This document shows positions 52,023 through 61,162 of a DNA stretch of 64,000 bases, piece by piece (within the stretch, counting starts at the first letter, position 1; each line of letters begins with the position of its first letter). A program made the position numbers and the translations under genes. The stretch is from Pseudomonadota bacterium. Lineage in GTDB: Bacteria > Pseudomonadota > Alphaproteobacteria > Rhizobiales > Hyphomicrobiaceae. The notes below the pieces were generated by a model. It was not told the origin of the DNA, searched no databases, and was given only the letters and a program-made list of their open reading frames with translations. The stretch spans positions 1 through 64,000 of the forward strand of contig JAFECG010000022.1 in NCBI GenBank assembly GCA_018242215.1, read 5' to 3'.

Positions 52023-54602
52023 TCACTGGGTGCGCTGGTCGCCACCCGGGTTAAAGTCGAGATTGCCGGTGCTCGTCGAAAAATCACCGAGATGTTTGAA
52101 CTCGAAGCGCAGCATGACCGTCTGATCGGGTTCGATCGACTCATCGGCATAATTGGACTGGATGTAGGAGGCAGTCAGGACGAAGCATTCATCGGCGTAC
52201 TTGAGGTCGATGCTGTCATAGCGGAAGTTGCCTTCCTCGAGATTGTAACGCGACGTGCCCCCGACGCTCCAATGGTTCGTGAGCTGCAAGGTTGCGGCAG
52301 CCAGCACTTCCTCTTGCCGCGTAAGCGTCGCGATGGTCGGGGCTTCCGGATTGTTGATAGCCTGATCGGGGTCGGTGAACAGCGCGTCGGCATCGTAGGA
52401 ATAACCAGCCTGCAGCGATAGCGGTCCCCACGTGGTGATCATCGAGGAATCCATCCGCTTCAATGCGAACGTCGACTGATCGAACCGGCTTTGCGAAATC
52501 AGGCGGAAATTGCTGAGCGGCGCAATGTAGGCGCCGAGGACATAGTCGGACCGATCGGTCTCGAGACCGTTATAGGGATTGAAGACGAAGTTGCCGTCGG
52601 CGTTGCGACCGGGGTCCAGATAAATGTTATCGCCCGAGAGATGATAGCTCTGCCCGGCGAGGAAGCGCGCGTAGCCGCCGTCGTTCGACTGGAACGTGTA
52701 CTGCACTCCGGCATTTACGCGGGTGCCCGTCTCGATGCGGTCATAACCGGAGAACTTCGACGTCGAGAACAGGTTCGTGTCGTCGAAGACGAGGCTCTGG
52801 GCATCTTCGTCGGGCAAACGGCGCTGAGGGATCGTTTCCTGGTGGACGACGACTTGCCCGATCGGCTCGACGATATGCGTGCCGAGCGCGTTCGTGGCAG
52901 CCCAGGGATATGACACCGTTGCACCACCGTCGACGACGCCCCGCGTGACGGTGTCACTGAAGTTCTGTTCGGATTCTACTGCAGTCCCTTCCGTATTCAG
53001 GACGACGGATTCCGGATTGGTGACGTTGTCGTATTGGTAGACATCGCCGCGGATATCGGCAAACGGCGTGTAGCTGATACCGATCGCGTCGGTGAAGCGA
53101 CGACGCCATTTCAGCTCGGATACGATGCGGTTGATATTCTGGTCCTGCTCGCGTCCCGTCAATGGATCTACAATCGTACCGTCCGCACGGGTGAAGCTCA
53201 GAATATTCGTGTTCCACTTCAGCTCGCCGCCGACGACGGGATCCTTGAACACGTAATTGTAATCGATGATCGGGTGCGTGTAGCTTTCGGTCTGGGCCGT
53301 GTCGTTCGTCAGAAGCCCGCCGAACTGATAGAGCTTGGCGCTGAAGTAGTTCCGATCGGATTGCCCGGTCAAATAGATCTGGTTGACACGGTCGGTGACG
53401 AGAACGCTGTCGAGCCTATAGAAGCGGCGGAACTGATCGTCGCTTTCGACGATCGCGTCCCAACCGAACTTCCACCAGCTCGACAACGAGAACAAGCCGT
53501 GTGTCTCGACGCTTCCACGCAGGCCGTCGAGCTTCGCATTGCTGCCGCCGTTGCCGTCGAAGCCGCCGGGCAAATCGTTGGCGTTCTGGTCAATGCCGGC
53601 GATGCGGACATTGTACTCGCCGTTGGCCAACCGCTGCCGCCATTCTCCCTTCAGGAAAAGCCCCTGATCGCTGAAATAGATCGGCTCGATGGTGGCGTCG
53701 TAGTTGGGCGCCAGGTTGAAGAAATACGGAATGCCAGTGATGTAGCCGAGCGTCGTGGAGTGGCCGTAGTCGGGCGTCAAGAAACCCGACTTTCGTTTCA
53801 CCGTCGGGTCGGGGCTCTGGAAGTAGGGCAGGTAGAAGACGGGCTGGCCGTAGATCTGGAAGTAGGCATCCTGGTAGGTGAGTGTCGCCGCTTCCTGATC
53901 ATGGATGATGCGCGTCGCGCTGATACACCAAAGCGGCGGGGTACCGCCGTCACTCTGGCAGGGTGTGAACCGGCCGTTGTGAAACTCGGTGATGTTGCCG
54001 CCTTTCCGAACGGCGCGGTCGGCGCTGATGTGGGACTGATCCTTCGAGGTGATCGATAGCGCCGATACGAAGCCGTCGCGGAAATCGTCGGTGAGGGTGT
54101 AGCGGTCGGCGTGGACGATATTGCCCTGTGGTTCCTTCAGGGTAACGTTGCCAATGGCGGTCAGAGTGCCGGCGCTCTGATCGTAGACGACCTCGTCGGC
54201 GGTCAGAATGTAGTTGTTGTAGAAGATCTCGACGTTGCCGCGTGAAATGACGCGATCGCCGGACTTATCGTAGATCAGCTGATCGCCCTGCAGACGCATG
54301 GGCTGCGAGCGATCGATATTGGTGTTGATCTTGCCGAAAATGGCGCTCGGTGAGTTCGCCTTTCCGAAGGATGATTGCTTCTTCTTTTTGGTGGGCGATG
54401 CCGAATAACCGTTCGCACCGAGAGTGGGATCGTTCGTTGGTGAGGTGTAACTCTGGGCGGCGGCGTGGGGTGCCGAAAAGAACGAGACACTGACGAACAT
54501 CAGGACGCACAGAAGCGCGCGAGTGATCCCGTCCACCTGGCGGTGGCGAGAATCCTCGCGTGACGACCCGCAACCCTCATGCGGTGTCCGCGCCTCACGC
54601 AT
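52023..54602 (-). CDS. lptD: LPS-assembly protein LptD
   Basis: LptD is the outer-membrane barrel that, plugged by LptE, inserts lipopolysaccharide into the outer leaflet. The 859-residue protein has an N-terminal signal (RALLCVLMFVSVSFFSAPHA), a Lys/Gln-rich linker, the periplasmic jellyroll of the LptA/OstA type at about residues 95-220 (MRLQGDQLIYDKSGDRVISR, TADEVVYDQSAGTLTAIGNV) and then the 26-strand barrel to the C terminus (VFYLPYFQSPDPTVKRKSGF near residue 255 is diagnostic). The start is uncertain: ATG 54602, four bases after the lptG stop, gives a 30-residue polar lead before the signal. It is encoded with lptF and lptG. Confidence 0.95.
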   Translation of the reverse strand: MREARTPHEGCGSSREDSRHRQVDGITRALLCVLMFVSVSFFSAPHAAAQSYTSPTNDPTLGANGYSASPTKKKKQSSFGKANSPSAIFGKINTNIDRSQPMRLQGDQLIYDKSGDRVISRGNVEIFYNNYILTADEVVYDQSAGTLTAIGNVTLKEPQGNIVHADRYTLTDDFRDGFVSALSITSKDQSHISADRAVRKGGNITEFHNGRFTPCQSDGGTPPLWCISATRIIHDQEAATLTYQDAYFQIYGQPVFYLPYFQSPDPTVKRKSGFLTPDYGHSTTLGYITGIPYFFNLAPNYDATIEPIYFSDQGLFLKGEWRQRLANGEYNVRIAGIDQNANDLPGGFDGNGGSNAKLDGLRGSVETHGLFSLSSWWKFGWDAIVESDDQFRRFYRLDSVLVTDRVNQIYLTGQSDRNYFSAKLYQFGGLLTNDTAQTESYTHPIIDYNYVFKDPVVGGELKWNTNILSFTRADGTIVDPLTGREQDQNINRIVSELKWRRRFTDAIGISYTPFADIRGDVYQYDNVTNPESVVLNTEGTAVESEQNFSDTVTRGVVDGGATVSYPWAATNALGTHIVEPIGQVVVHQETIPQRRLPDEDAQSLVFDDTNLFSTSKFSGYDRIETGTRVNAGVQYTFQSNDGGYARFLAGQSYHLSGDNIYLDPGRNADGNFVFNPYNGLETDRSDYVLGAYIAPLSNFRLISQSRFDQSTFALKRMDSSMITTWGPLSLQAGYSYDADALFTDPDQAINNPEAPTIATLTRQEEVLAAATLQLTNHWSVGGTSRYNLEEGNFRYDSIDLKYADECFVLTASYIQSNYADESIEPDQTVMLRFEFKHLGDFSTSTGNLDFNPGGDQRTQ

Positions 54603-54605
54603 CAC

Positions 54606-55700
54606 TCAGCCGTCCTCCTGGTGCAAAAGCACCGTGGTTGAGATGATCAGGACCAAGACAACAGGCACCCACGCAGCCACCCACGCCGGTGCGAGGCCCG
54701 CGATGCCAATTTGTCTCGCAATTTCCGAGAACAAGAAGAAACTCACCCCACCGATCATCCCTGTCGTAACCATAGTCTGGATGCCTCCGGAGCGGAATGA
54801 CCGCAATGACACAGTTGCGGCCAAAAGGACCATCGCCAGACAGAGGAGGGGACGAACCAGAAGAGACTGGTACTGGACCCGCAGCCGTTCGGTCGAAATC
54901 TTAGCTTTATCAGCAGCATAAATGAGTTCTGGAAGGTCCCAGAACGAGACCGAGAAGACGGTACCCAGCGCCTCCTGAACGCGATCGGGGGTGAGATAGG
55001 TCGATACAAGGTAGGAATCGTATTTTTCGGGCTGCTGACCGAGCCGCGAAACCCAGGCGTCCTTGAGCTCCCAATAGCCGTCCTTGAGCTGGGCCCGGCC
55101 TGCGTCCACACGCTCGGAGAAGTGTCCAGAACGATCATAAGCGATGATCATCACGCCGGTGAGGGTAAGTCCTCTGTTGGATGCCGCAGCGGCCCCCAGA
55201 ACCGACTCACCGTCTACACCGTTCTGCCGGATCCACGAGCCACCCCCCTGGGCCCGCAGGAGGTTGGTGTCATTTCCGAACGCCTTGGCAAAGACCTGCT
55301 CGGATTGGGCCCGGCCTCGGGCGGCGAGCGGATTGTAGACGGTCACTCCAATCAGACCGACGACGAACCCGACAAAAAGCCCCGGCGCCAGAAATTGCCA
55401 GACGGACATGCCGCCGGCACGCATGACCGCGAGCTCGCTTTTCCTGTTGAGGTAGACGAGGGCGCTCAGTGCGCCGACAAGGACTGCGAATGCAAGCAGG
55501 AACTCGACGTAGGCGCCGAGGCGCAGAGATGCGATCAGCACAAGTGTCGACACCGGCACGCTGCCGGTCTTACTCGACTGCCGCAGCAACTCGACGAAGT
55601 CGATCATGAAGATAAGCAGCGCGCAAACTGCGAGCGTCGCCAAAATCGCGACGATGAATAATCTGGCGATATAGCGCGAAAGTGTGAACGAATACCTCAT
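54606..55700 (-). CDS. lptG: LPS export ABC transporter permease LptG
   Basis: LptG and LptF are the membrane halves of the LptB2FG transporter that extracts lipopolysaccharide from the inner membrane. The 364-residue protein has two N-terminal helix groups (FIVAILATLAVCALLIFMID, LLAFAVLVGALSALVYLNRK), a periplasmic beta-jellyroll at about residues 135-255 and three C-terminal helices (LLVRPLLCLAMVLLAATVSL, GVSFFLFSEIARQIG, VAAWVPVVLVLIISTTVLL). The motif RKSELAVMRAGGMSVWQ near residue 86 is the coupling-helix region conserved in the family. It overlaps lptF by four bases. Confidence 0.96.
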   Translation of the reverse strand: MRYSFTLSRYIARLFIVAILATLAVCALLIFMIDFVELLRQSSKTGSVPVSTLVLIASLRLGAYVEFLLAFAVLVGALSALVYLNRKSELAVMRAGGMSVWQFLAPGLFVGFVVGLIGVTVYNPLAARGRAQSEQVFAKAFGNDTNLLRAQGGGSWIRQNGVDGESVLGAAAASNRGLTLTGVMIIAYDRSGHFSERVDAGRAQLKDGYWELKDAWVSRLGQQPEKYDSYLVSTYLTPDRVQEALGTVFSVSFWDLPELIYAADKAKISTERLRVQYQSLLVRPLLCLAMVLLAATVSLRSFRSGGIQTMVTTGMIGGVSFFLFSEIARQIGIAGLAPAWVAAWVPVVLVLIISTTVLLHQEDG

Positions 55701-56887
55701 GACGCCGGCTTCCGGCGCATCGGCATCAACCGGTAGCCGACGGCAGCGATTGCAGCCGCGGCGTCAGACAGGACTTCAAGGATTCGCGATCGGGCTCTCT
55801 GGCGATCGGCTCTCTTGATGATGATCAGCGAGAGAATAATCGCGGCAACTGGAACCCCATAAAGGGCGAAAAGCATCGTTGGATTGCGAGCCACCGCGCT
55901 GTTCAGCGCTAGTCCCGCCATCCGGCAAGTCGCTGCGAACAAGAACGTGAGAACGAGGCTTTGCATGCGACTCGAGCGCGTCGAACGCGCCTGACCGATG
56001 AACGCGATGATGAGAAAGGCAAAAGCCATCGGATAGAGCGGACTGACGAGGCGCTCATTGATCTCAGCTCGGAACTGGCCCGGTGCTCTCTTGAACAGGG
56101 CGCTCTTCGGATCCGGGTGCACCAACTCGTCCCAATAGCGCTCGCGAGGTTTCAATTCGCCGGACCCTTCGTCCTGGGGTTCGAAGCGGTCGAGGTCGAC
56201 CACATATTTGTCGAAGGCGACGATTTGGGGCGGCCCCTCGGCATTGGTGCGGCGAATGATATGGCCATTCGTCATGACGAGATACGCCGTGCCATCCTGC
56301 TTCACGATCGTCCCGTGCTCGGCCAGATAGCTTTGCGATTGGGATTTGTCGCGAGCGTCGTGCATGATGAGGCCCTGCAACTCACCGTCGGGCGTGCGAT
56401 CGCGAATGTGAAACATCAGATCGGGCTCCGGATTCGAGAACCGTCCCGGCTGGATGACCTGCGTGAGGAGATCGCTGCGCACCTGCACCAGGTAATCGCG
56501 CAGGAGGCGCATGCTCCACGGCTGCGCGAGATGACTGACAAACGCGAGAAAGATGCTGACGAAAAATGCCAGCAGGAGGAGGGGTCTGGCAACTGTCCAG
56601 ACGGTCGAGCCCGCCGCCGAGAGAACGATCAGCTCGCTATCGGTATTCAGGCGGTTGAGGGTGTGGAGGGCGCCGATCAAAAGCGAAAATGGCGCGATGA
56701 TCGCCATCAGGTTCGGCAGGGCAAGCGACGTCATCTTGATGAGCATCCAGGTGTCCTGCCCCTGGCTCGTCACGACGTTGAACTGCCGCAACGCCAGTGC
56801 AATCCAGACGATCCCCGTCAACGAGATGAGGATGAGCAGGAAGGAACTCGCGGCCTGCCGGAATACATATTTCGAAAAGATTCGCAT
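55697..56887 (-). CDS. lptF: LPS export ABC transporter permease LptF
   Basis: The partner of LptG, 396 residues long. It has two N-terminal helix groups (SSFLLILISLTGIVWIALAL, LMAIIAPFSLLIGALHTLNR), the coupling segment NTDSELIVLSAAGSTVWTVA near residue 80, a periplasmic domain at about residues 140-280 and three C-terminal helices (PLYPMAFAFLIIAFIGQAR, LFALYGVPVAAIILSLII). LPNLMAIIAPFSLLIGALHT is a typical LptF stretch. It heads the six-gene minus-strand unit lptF-lptG-lptD-surA-pdxA-rsmA and is divergent from pepA. Confidence 0.96.
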   Translation of the reverse strand: MRIFSKYVFRQAASSFLLILISLTGIVWIALALRQFNVVTSQGQDTWMLIKMTSLALPNLMAIIAPFSLLIGALHTLNRLNTDSELIVLSAAGSTVWTVARPLLLLAFFVSIFLAFVSHLAQPWSMRLLRDYLVQVRSDLLTQVIQPGRFSNPEPDLMFHIRDRTPDGELQGLIMHDARDKSQSQSYLAEHGTIVKQDGTAYLVMTNGHIIRRTNAEGPPQIVAFDKYVVDLDRFEPQDEGSGELKPRERYWDELVHPDPKSALFKRAPGQFRAEINERLVSPLYPMAFAFLIIAFIGQARSTRSSRMQSLVLTFLFAATCRMAGLALNSAVARNPTMLFALYGVPVAAIILSLIIIKRADRQRARSRILEVLSDAAAAIAAVGYRLMPMRRKPAS

Positions 56888-57263
56888 GCTTCAGCCGATC
56901 CCCCTGCTTCCGTCACGCGATCGAAGCCCCTCATCGCCGGCCCCGCGATGAAGCTTCGGGCTCCCATAGCACAATGGCAGAATTTCGGCTGTTCAGCATT
57001 GGGATCTGGCGTGGATCATGTAAAATTCTTACTTGCGCCGCAGAGAGTTAAGGTGCTTGAGAGCCAAAGACGCGTTGGCTTGTGTTACGGCTCGCTTGCC
57101 ACGTCCCTGCGAACGACTAAGTTGTGCGCCCGGCTAAGCCCCGCGTGCCCCTCATTCTCACAGGACCTCGTGGCGTGCGAAGCGGATCGGCGTCCGCTTT
57201 CCGGCCCACGAATTTCTCGACCCCATACCGGGGTCCCATCTTTAACCTGGAGTCGTCCCGAAA
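56888..57263. other. 376-base divergent spacer between lptF and pepA
   Basis: Carries control sequences for both directions and no gene that I can support. TTGGGA at 56999-57004 and TAAAAT at 57021-57026, 16 bases apart, form the best plus-strand promoter and would give pepA a leader of about 230 bases. An inverted pair GACCCC-ATACC-GGGGTC sits close to pepA at about 57220-57236. Nothing stands out for lptF. Confidence 0.4.
56999..57026 (+). promoter_or_regulatory. candidate pepA promoter
   Basis: TTGGGA (56999-57004) and TAAAAT (57021-57026) are separated by 16 bases. The -10 is good and the -35 moderate. The pepA start is about 230 bases downstream, with CTGGAG close to the ATG. Confidence 0.4.
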
Positions 57264-58793
57264 ATGTCCGATCGCCTCGAAATTACATTTGCGCCTCTCA
57301 ATGCCGATCCTGAGACGGTGACCGTTGTGTTTGCGGGCGACGGCGTGGTTTTCGGCGCCAAGGCACGAGAGTTCGATACGAAGTCTGCCAGTGCCGTCAG
57401 CAAGGCGACGGCAGCGGCGGATTTCAAGGGCAAGTACAAGTCGTCCGTCGAAATCCTTGCCCCGGCGAAGCTCGGAATCGACCGTCTGATCGTCAGCGGG
57501 GTCGGCAAGGCGGGCACTCTCACCGAACAGCAGGCGGTGGATCTCGGCGGCGCCGTGCTCGCTGCCATTCAGGCTCGCAAGACGAATTCCGCGAGCGTGA
57601 TTGTCGATATCGAAGGTTCGGAAACGCTTTCAGCGGACGAGATCGCAGCGCTGATCGGACAGGGCGCGATGCTGCGCCACTACAACTTCAAGAAATATTT
57701 GACCAAGAAATCCGGTGACGATGCCAGCCAGGATAAGGACGGTCTGAAGAAGCTCGTGATCCAGGTTGCGCATCCCGATAAGGCGAAGGCGGCGTTTCAG
57801 CCGCTGAAAGCCGTCGCCAATGGCGTCAATCTCGCCCGTGATCTGGTCAATGAACCGGCGAACATTCTCGGGCCCGTGGAACTCGCGGAAAAGACGAAGG
57901 CGCTCGAGAAGCTCGGTGTCGACGTCGAAATCCTGGACGTCAAGGACATGGAGAAGCTCGGCATGGGCTCGCTTCTCGCAGTCGGCCAAGGCAGTGTGCG
58001 GCCATCGCGGTTGGCGGTCATGGTCTGGAACGGTGCCAAGGGAAGCAAGAAGCAGAAGCCAATCTGCTTCGTCGGCAAAGGCGTCGTGTTCGATACGGGC
58101 GGTATCTCGATCAAGCCCGCTGCCGGCATGGAAGACATGAAGGGCGACATGGGCGGCGCGGCGGCCGTCATTGGAACGATGCACGCGCTCGCGGAACGCA
58201 AGGCCAATGTGAACGCCGTCGGCCTCATCGGTTGCGTCGAGAACATGCCCTCGGGCATGGCCACGCGTCCCGGCGACATCATCAAGTCGATGTCGGGGCA
58301 AACGATCGAAGTCATCAACACGGACGCCGAAGGCCGACTCGTTCTCGCGGATGTGCTCTGGTACGCGCAGGAGCAGTTCAAGCCGAAGCTCGTCATCGAC
58401 CTCGCGACGCTGACGGGCGCGATCATGGTTGCGCTCGGCAAGGAGTACGCCGGCCTCTTTTCCAACGAGGACAAGCTGGCGGACGAGCTTCTTTCAGCTT
58501 CACGCGCGACGGGCGAGAAGCTCTGGCGGATGCCGCTCGATAAAGCGTTCGACAAGGCGATGGATTCCAAGAACGCCGATATGAAGAACGCCGGCGGACG
58601 ATGGGCGGGCGCGGCGACGGCGGCGGCGTTCCTGCAGCGTTTCGTCCAGAAGGATACGCCTTGGAGCCACATCGATCTTGCGGGTACGGCGATGGACGGC
58701 AGCCGCAATGACATCAACCAGAGTTGGGGGGCTGGCTGGGGAGTCAGACTGCTCAACGCGTTCGCGGCACAACACGAAAAGGGCGAGAAATAA
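57264..58793 (+). CDS. pepA: leucyl aminopeptidase (M17)
   Basis: PepA is a cytoplasmic hexameric di-zinc aminopeptidase that removes N-terminal residues from peptides; in some bacteria it also binds DNA. The 509-residue protein has an N-terminal macro-like domain to about residue 185 and the catalytic domain afterwards: NLARDLVNEPANILGP near residue 190, FVGKGVVFDTGGISIKPAAG near residue 270 (metal-binding Lys and Asp), DMKGDMGGAAAVIG, then the M17 signature NTDAEGRLVLADVLWYA near residue 352. ATG 57264 follows CTGGAG. The holC gene that often follows in alphaproteobacteria is absent. Confidence 0.97.
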   Translation: MSDRLEITFAPLNADPETVTVVFAGDGVVFGAKAREFDTKSASAVSKATAAADFKGKYKSSVEILAPAKLGIDRLIVSGVGKAGTLTEQQAVDLGGAVLAAIQARKTNSASVIVDIEGSETLSADEIAALIGQGAMLRHYNFKKYLTKKSGDDASQDKDGLKKLVIQVAHPDKAKAAFQPLKAVANGVNLARDLVNEPANILGPVELAEKTKALEKLGVDVEILDVKDMEKLGMGSLLAVGQGSVRPSRLAVMVWNGAKGSKKQKPICFVGKGVVFDTGGISIKPAAGMEDMKGDMGGAAAVIGTMHALAERKANVNAVGLIGCVENMPSGMATRPGDIIKSMSGQTIEVINTDAEGRLVLADVLWYAQEQFKPKLVIDLATLTGAIMVALGKEYAGLFSNEDKLADELLSASRATGEKLWRMPLDKAFDKAMDSKNADMKNAGGRWAGAATAAAFLQRFVQKDTPWSHIDLAGTAMDGSRNDINQSWGAGWGVRLLNAFAAQHEKGEK

Positions 58794-58801
58794 TTTCGAA
58801 A

Positions 58802-58835
58802 GCCGGGCCAGCCCATCCACTTTAGTTGGTCCGGC
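58802..58835 (+). terminator. hairpin after pepA
   Basis: GCCGGGCCA (58802-58810) pairs with TGGTCCGGC (58827-58835) over nine bases with one G-T wobble and a 16-base loop, just after the pepA stop. The following TCTATTGTATCGTTTTG is T-rich but interrupted. Confidence 0.5.
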
Positions 58836-58947
58836 GTCTATTGTATCGTTTTGATACACCTGTAATTCCTGCCATTTATTTCCATAATACATATTATGCG
58901 AAGTTTGGCCGGACACCACCGTGTCAGTTGCCAGCCTCGACGGGATC

Positions 58948-59301
58948 TCAATCGGCGCTGAGAATTGTCGACTTCCGATACCAGAACGGAAACGGCGCTC
59001 CCATGATGAGCATCACGAATGCCAGGATCGCATTGCGCAACGGGCGTCTTTCGAAGGCAGCGCTTTCGATCGTCGTGTAGCCCGGCACGGCTTTCCCGCT
59101 TGCGATGAGGCGCTGGGCGTCCGCGAGATCCTCCTCGCTGACGAGAAAGGAAATGCCCCCGTAGAGGATCGCGAACTGCGGTGCCTGAGAGATGATGTCT
59201 TTGCCCGCGGTCGCAAAGCGAATTCCGTGTGCGCTCAGCAGGCTCTCGATGACAAGCGCCTCTGGCAGCATCAATGTGGTATGCGCGATTTGAAGCGGCA
59301 T
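58948..59301 (-). CDS. DUF2007-type putative signal-transducing protein
   Basis: A 117-residue protein whose first 70 residues resemble the DUF2007 family of small PII-like proteins (TLMLPEALVIESLLSAHGIR, then FLVSEEDLADAQRLIAS). The C-terminal part is a single hydrophobic segment (NAILAFVMLIMGAPFPFWY), so the domain is probably tethered to the inner membrane with the globular part inside. The function is unknown. It lies 17 bases downstream of the polytopic membrane protein gene in the same orientation, and the two are likely co-transcribed. Confidence 0.75.
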   Translation of the reverse strand: MPLQIAHTTLMLPEALVIESLLSAHGIRFATAGKDIISQAPQFAILYGGISFLVSEEDLADAQRLIASGKAVPGYTTIESAAFERRPLRNAILAFVMLIMGAPFPFWYRKSTILSAD

Positions 59302-59317
59302 CGCTGGCCTCTCGCGG

Positions 59318-60046
59318 CTAAGGTTCCTTTCGTTCGAGTGTTCGGATCCCTTCTGCGATCAAGACAGCGTAGAGCGCCAACACAAATCCCGAAAGCATGT
59401 TGACCGACACCACGGCGCCGATCGCCTGAGCCAATGCCGGATCGAACACCCAAGACAGCATCCTGACCACAATCTCATCGAAGCTCTGTTTCAGGAGGAA
59501 CAGGAACTCGCTCGCCTGCTCCATGGTCGGCTTGGCCGGAAGATCGAAGGCGGCGCGCTTGGCAAGCTCGGTGATGCCGGGCGCCGGGAGAAACGTCAGT
59601 CCGGCCGAGAAGATCAGTCCGAGCGGCGCCGCCAAACGAAAATACCCCCAGCGCAACGGCCGGGCCTGCAGGCGATCCATCAGAAAGCGGACGATCTGGA
59701 CGCCAAGGAAAAGCGAGATTGCGAAGATGACCGAGACGAGCTTCAGACGTTCCAGATCGGTGCCGAGGAACGTCAACAGTCCCACGACGCCCGCCAGGAT
59801 CGCTTTGGTGACGGATTCCACCACGCCTACGATGACAATGATGATGATCGAGCGTCCCGGCAGGCGCTCAAAGTAAAAAGGAAATTCATACCTGAGACGG
59901 GCGATCTCGAGTGCGGCTCCAACGCCAAGCGCCAGCAGCGCCGTGCCCGCGGCGAAGAGCAACGGCGCGGTAAAGCCAGCCCAGGCCACGGCGCCGATCG
60001 CCGCAAGCTCCAAAGCCATCAGCAGGCCGTTGAAGAGAATATGCAT
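59318..60046 (-). CDS. polytopic membrane protein of unknown function
   Basis: A 242-residue inner-membrane protein with about six hydrophobic segments (LFNGLLMALELAAIGAVAWA, PLLFAAGTALLALGVGAAL, IIIIVIVGVVESVTKAILAG, LVSVIFAISLFLGVQIVRF, LGLIFSAGLTFLP and IGAVVSVNMLSGFVLALYAV). The loop between the last two helices carries a helical stretch (KPTMEQASEFLFLLKQSF). I do not recognise the family. ATG 60046 has AGGGGG upstream; a TTG at 60097 could extend it by 17 residues (LLLFAQGAARA), which would add part of a helix. It is divergent from mazG. Confidence 0.7.
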   Translation of the reverse strand: MHILFNGLLMALELAAIGAVAWAGFTAPLLFAAGTALLALGVGAALEIARLRYEFPFYFERLPGRSIIIIVIVGVVESVTKAILAGVVGLLTFLGTDLERLKLVSVIFAISLFLGVQIVRFLMDRLQARPLRWGYFRLAAPLGLIFSAGLTFLPAPGITELAKRAAFDLPAKPTMEQASEFLFLLKQSFDEIVVRMLSWVFDPALAQAIGAVVSVNMLSGFVLALYAVLIAEGIRTLERKEP

Positions 60047-60202
60047 GGCTCGCGCCGCCCCCTGCGCGAAGAGTAGCAGAGATGCCGCAGGCAGCAAGCG
60101 GTCGAGCTGATGCGATCCCAGCCGCGTTCTCGCCGCGGCTCGAACGGTGGCACACGCAGCTTCGGTCGACTAGTGTCCCGCCCGACGCAGAAGAGGATGG
60201 AT

Positions 60203-61162
60203 ATGGCGGATACGATGAAACCTTCGCGCGACATCTCGCGGCTCATCGAGATCATGGCAGCGCTTCGCACGCCCGTGACCGGCTGCCCCTGGGACCTCGA
60301 GCAAAGCTTCGAGACGATCGCGCCCTATACGATCGAAGAGGCTTACGAGGTGGCCGACGCCATCGAGCGGCACGATCTCGCGGATCTCAAGGACGAGCTT
60401 GGCGATCTGCTGTTGCAGGTCGTCTATCATTCGCGCCTCGCCGAAGAGCAAGGCGCGTTTTCGTTCGGGGATGTGGTCGAAGCCGTCACCCGGAAGATGA
60501 TCCGTCGTCACCCCCATGTGTTCGGTGACGGGACCGCGCGCGATCCATCGGCGGTGCGCGCGACGTGGGATCAGCTCAAGGCGGAAGAGCGGGCGGAGAA
60601 AGCGGCCGAGCGGGCGCGCCTCTCCGGAGAGGGAGAGACCAGAACTCCTGCACAGGGATCCGTCACATTAGCGAACGTTCCTACGACACTCCCCGCCCTG
60701 ACGCGCGCCATCAAGTTGCAGGACAAAGCCGCGAAGGTTGGCTTCGATTGGCCCAACCTGCAGCCTGTGTTCGAAAAGCTGAAAGAAGAGATCGCCGAAT
60801 TCGAAGAGGTGGCGCTTCCCCGCGATCCTCGCGGGGAGTCTTTATTGGCGCGCGGCGGCCGGCTCTCCGGAGGAGAGTCGCCGGGCGCGAACGATTCAGT
60901 GCCTTCCGGCCGGCTCGCGGAACGCGAGTCGGAAGGCGCAGTCATAGAAGAGTTCGGGGACATGCTGTTCGTGATGGCGAATATCGCGCGGCATCTCGAG
61001 ATCGATCCCGAGGCAGCCCTTCGCGGTGCCAACCAGAAATTCGTCCGCCGCTTTGCCCATATCGAAAAAGTCCTGGCCGAACGCGGCAAGACCCCATCGC
61101 AATCGACGCTGGAAGAGATGGACGCGCTCTGGGACGACGCGAAAGCAACCGAGAAAAGCTAG
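60203..61162 (+). CDS. mazG: nucleoside triphosphate pyrophosphohydrolase with inserted palindromic units
   Basis: MazG hydrolyses nucleoside triphosphates to monophosphates and protects against abnormal nucleotides and high ppGpp. The 319-residue protein has the two tandem MazG domains: CPWDLEQSFETIAPYTIEEA near residue 28 with EELGD-type metal ligands in LKDELGDLLLQVVYHSRLA, and the second domain starting LPALTRAIKLQDKAAKVGFD near residue 163 with EEFGDMLFVMANIARHLEID. It is about 55 residues longer than E. coli MazG (263). The surplus is in two linkers, residues 138-150 and 206-246, which contain palindrome-coded Gly/Arg/Glu/Ser units. ATG 60203 follows AAGAGGA; ATG 60197 is possible. Its stop overlaps that of the convergent monooxygenase gene. 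Confidence 0.95.
   Translation: MADTMKPSRDISRLIEIMAALRTPVTGCPWDLEQSFETIAPYTIEEAYEVADAIERHDLADLKDELGDLLLQVVYHSRLAEEQGAFSFGDVVEAVTRKMIRRHPHVFGDGTARDPSAVRATWDQLKAEERAEKAAERARLSGEGETRTPAQGSVTLANVPTTLPALTRAIKLQDKAAKVGFDWPNLQPVFEKLKEEIAEFEEVALPRDPRGESLLARGGRLSGGESPGANDSVPSGRLAERESEGAVIEEFGDMLFVMANIARHLEIDPEAALRGANQKFVRRFAHIEKVLAERGKTPSQSTLEEMDALWDDAKATEKS
60817..60937 (+). repeat. in-frame palindromic element array inside mazG
   Basis: Three hairpins in a row. The first (60817-60837) is a nine-base stem TCCCCGCGA/TCGCGGGGA. The second (core 60857-60880) and third (core 60908-60931) both read GGCCGGCTC-N9-GAGTCG, start 51 bases (17 codons) apart in the same frame and encode GRLSGGES and GRLAERES. 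The third is framed by GCCTTCCG/CGGAAGGC arms. A diverged copy, CTCTCCGGAGAGG, lies at about 60619-60632. The same core occurs at 39764-39796 outside genes. Confidence 0.85.

Noticed and set aside
53034-54059. 341-codon plus-strand open frame opposite lptD
   Set aside because: It is antisense to the LptD barrel. The apparent Val/Glu-rich protein is the mirror of alternating barrel strands.
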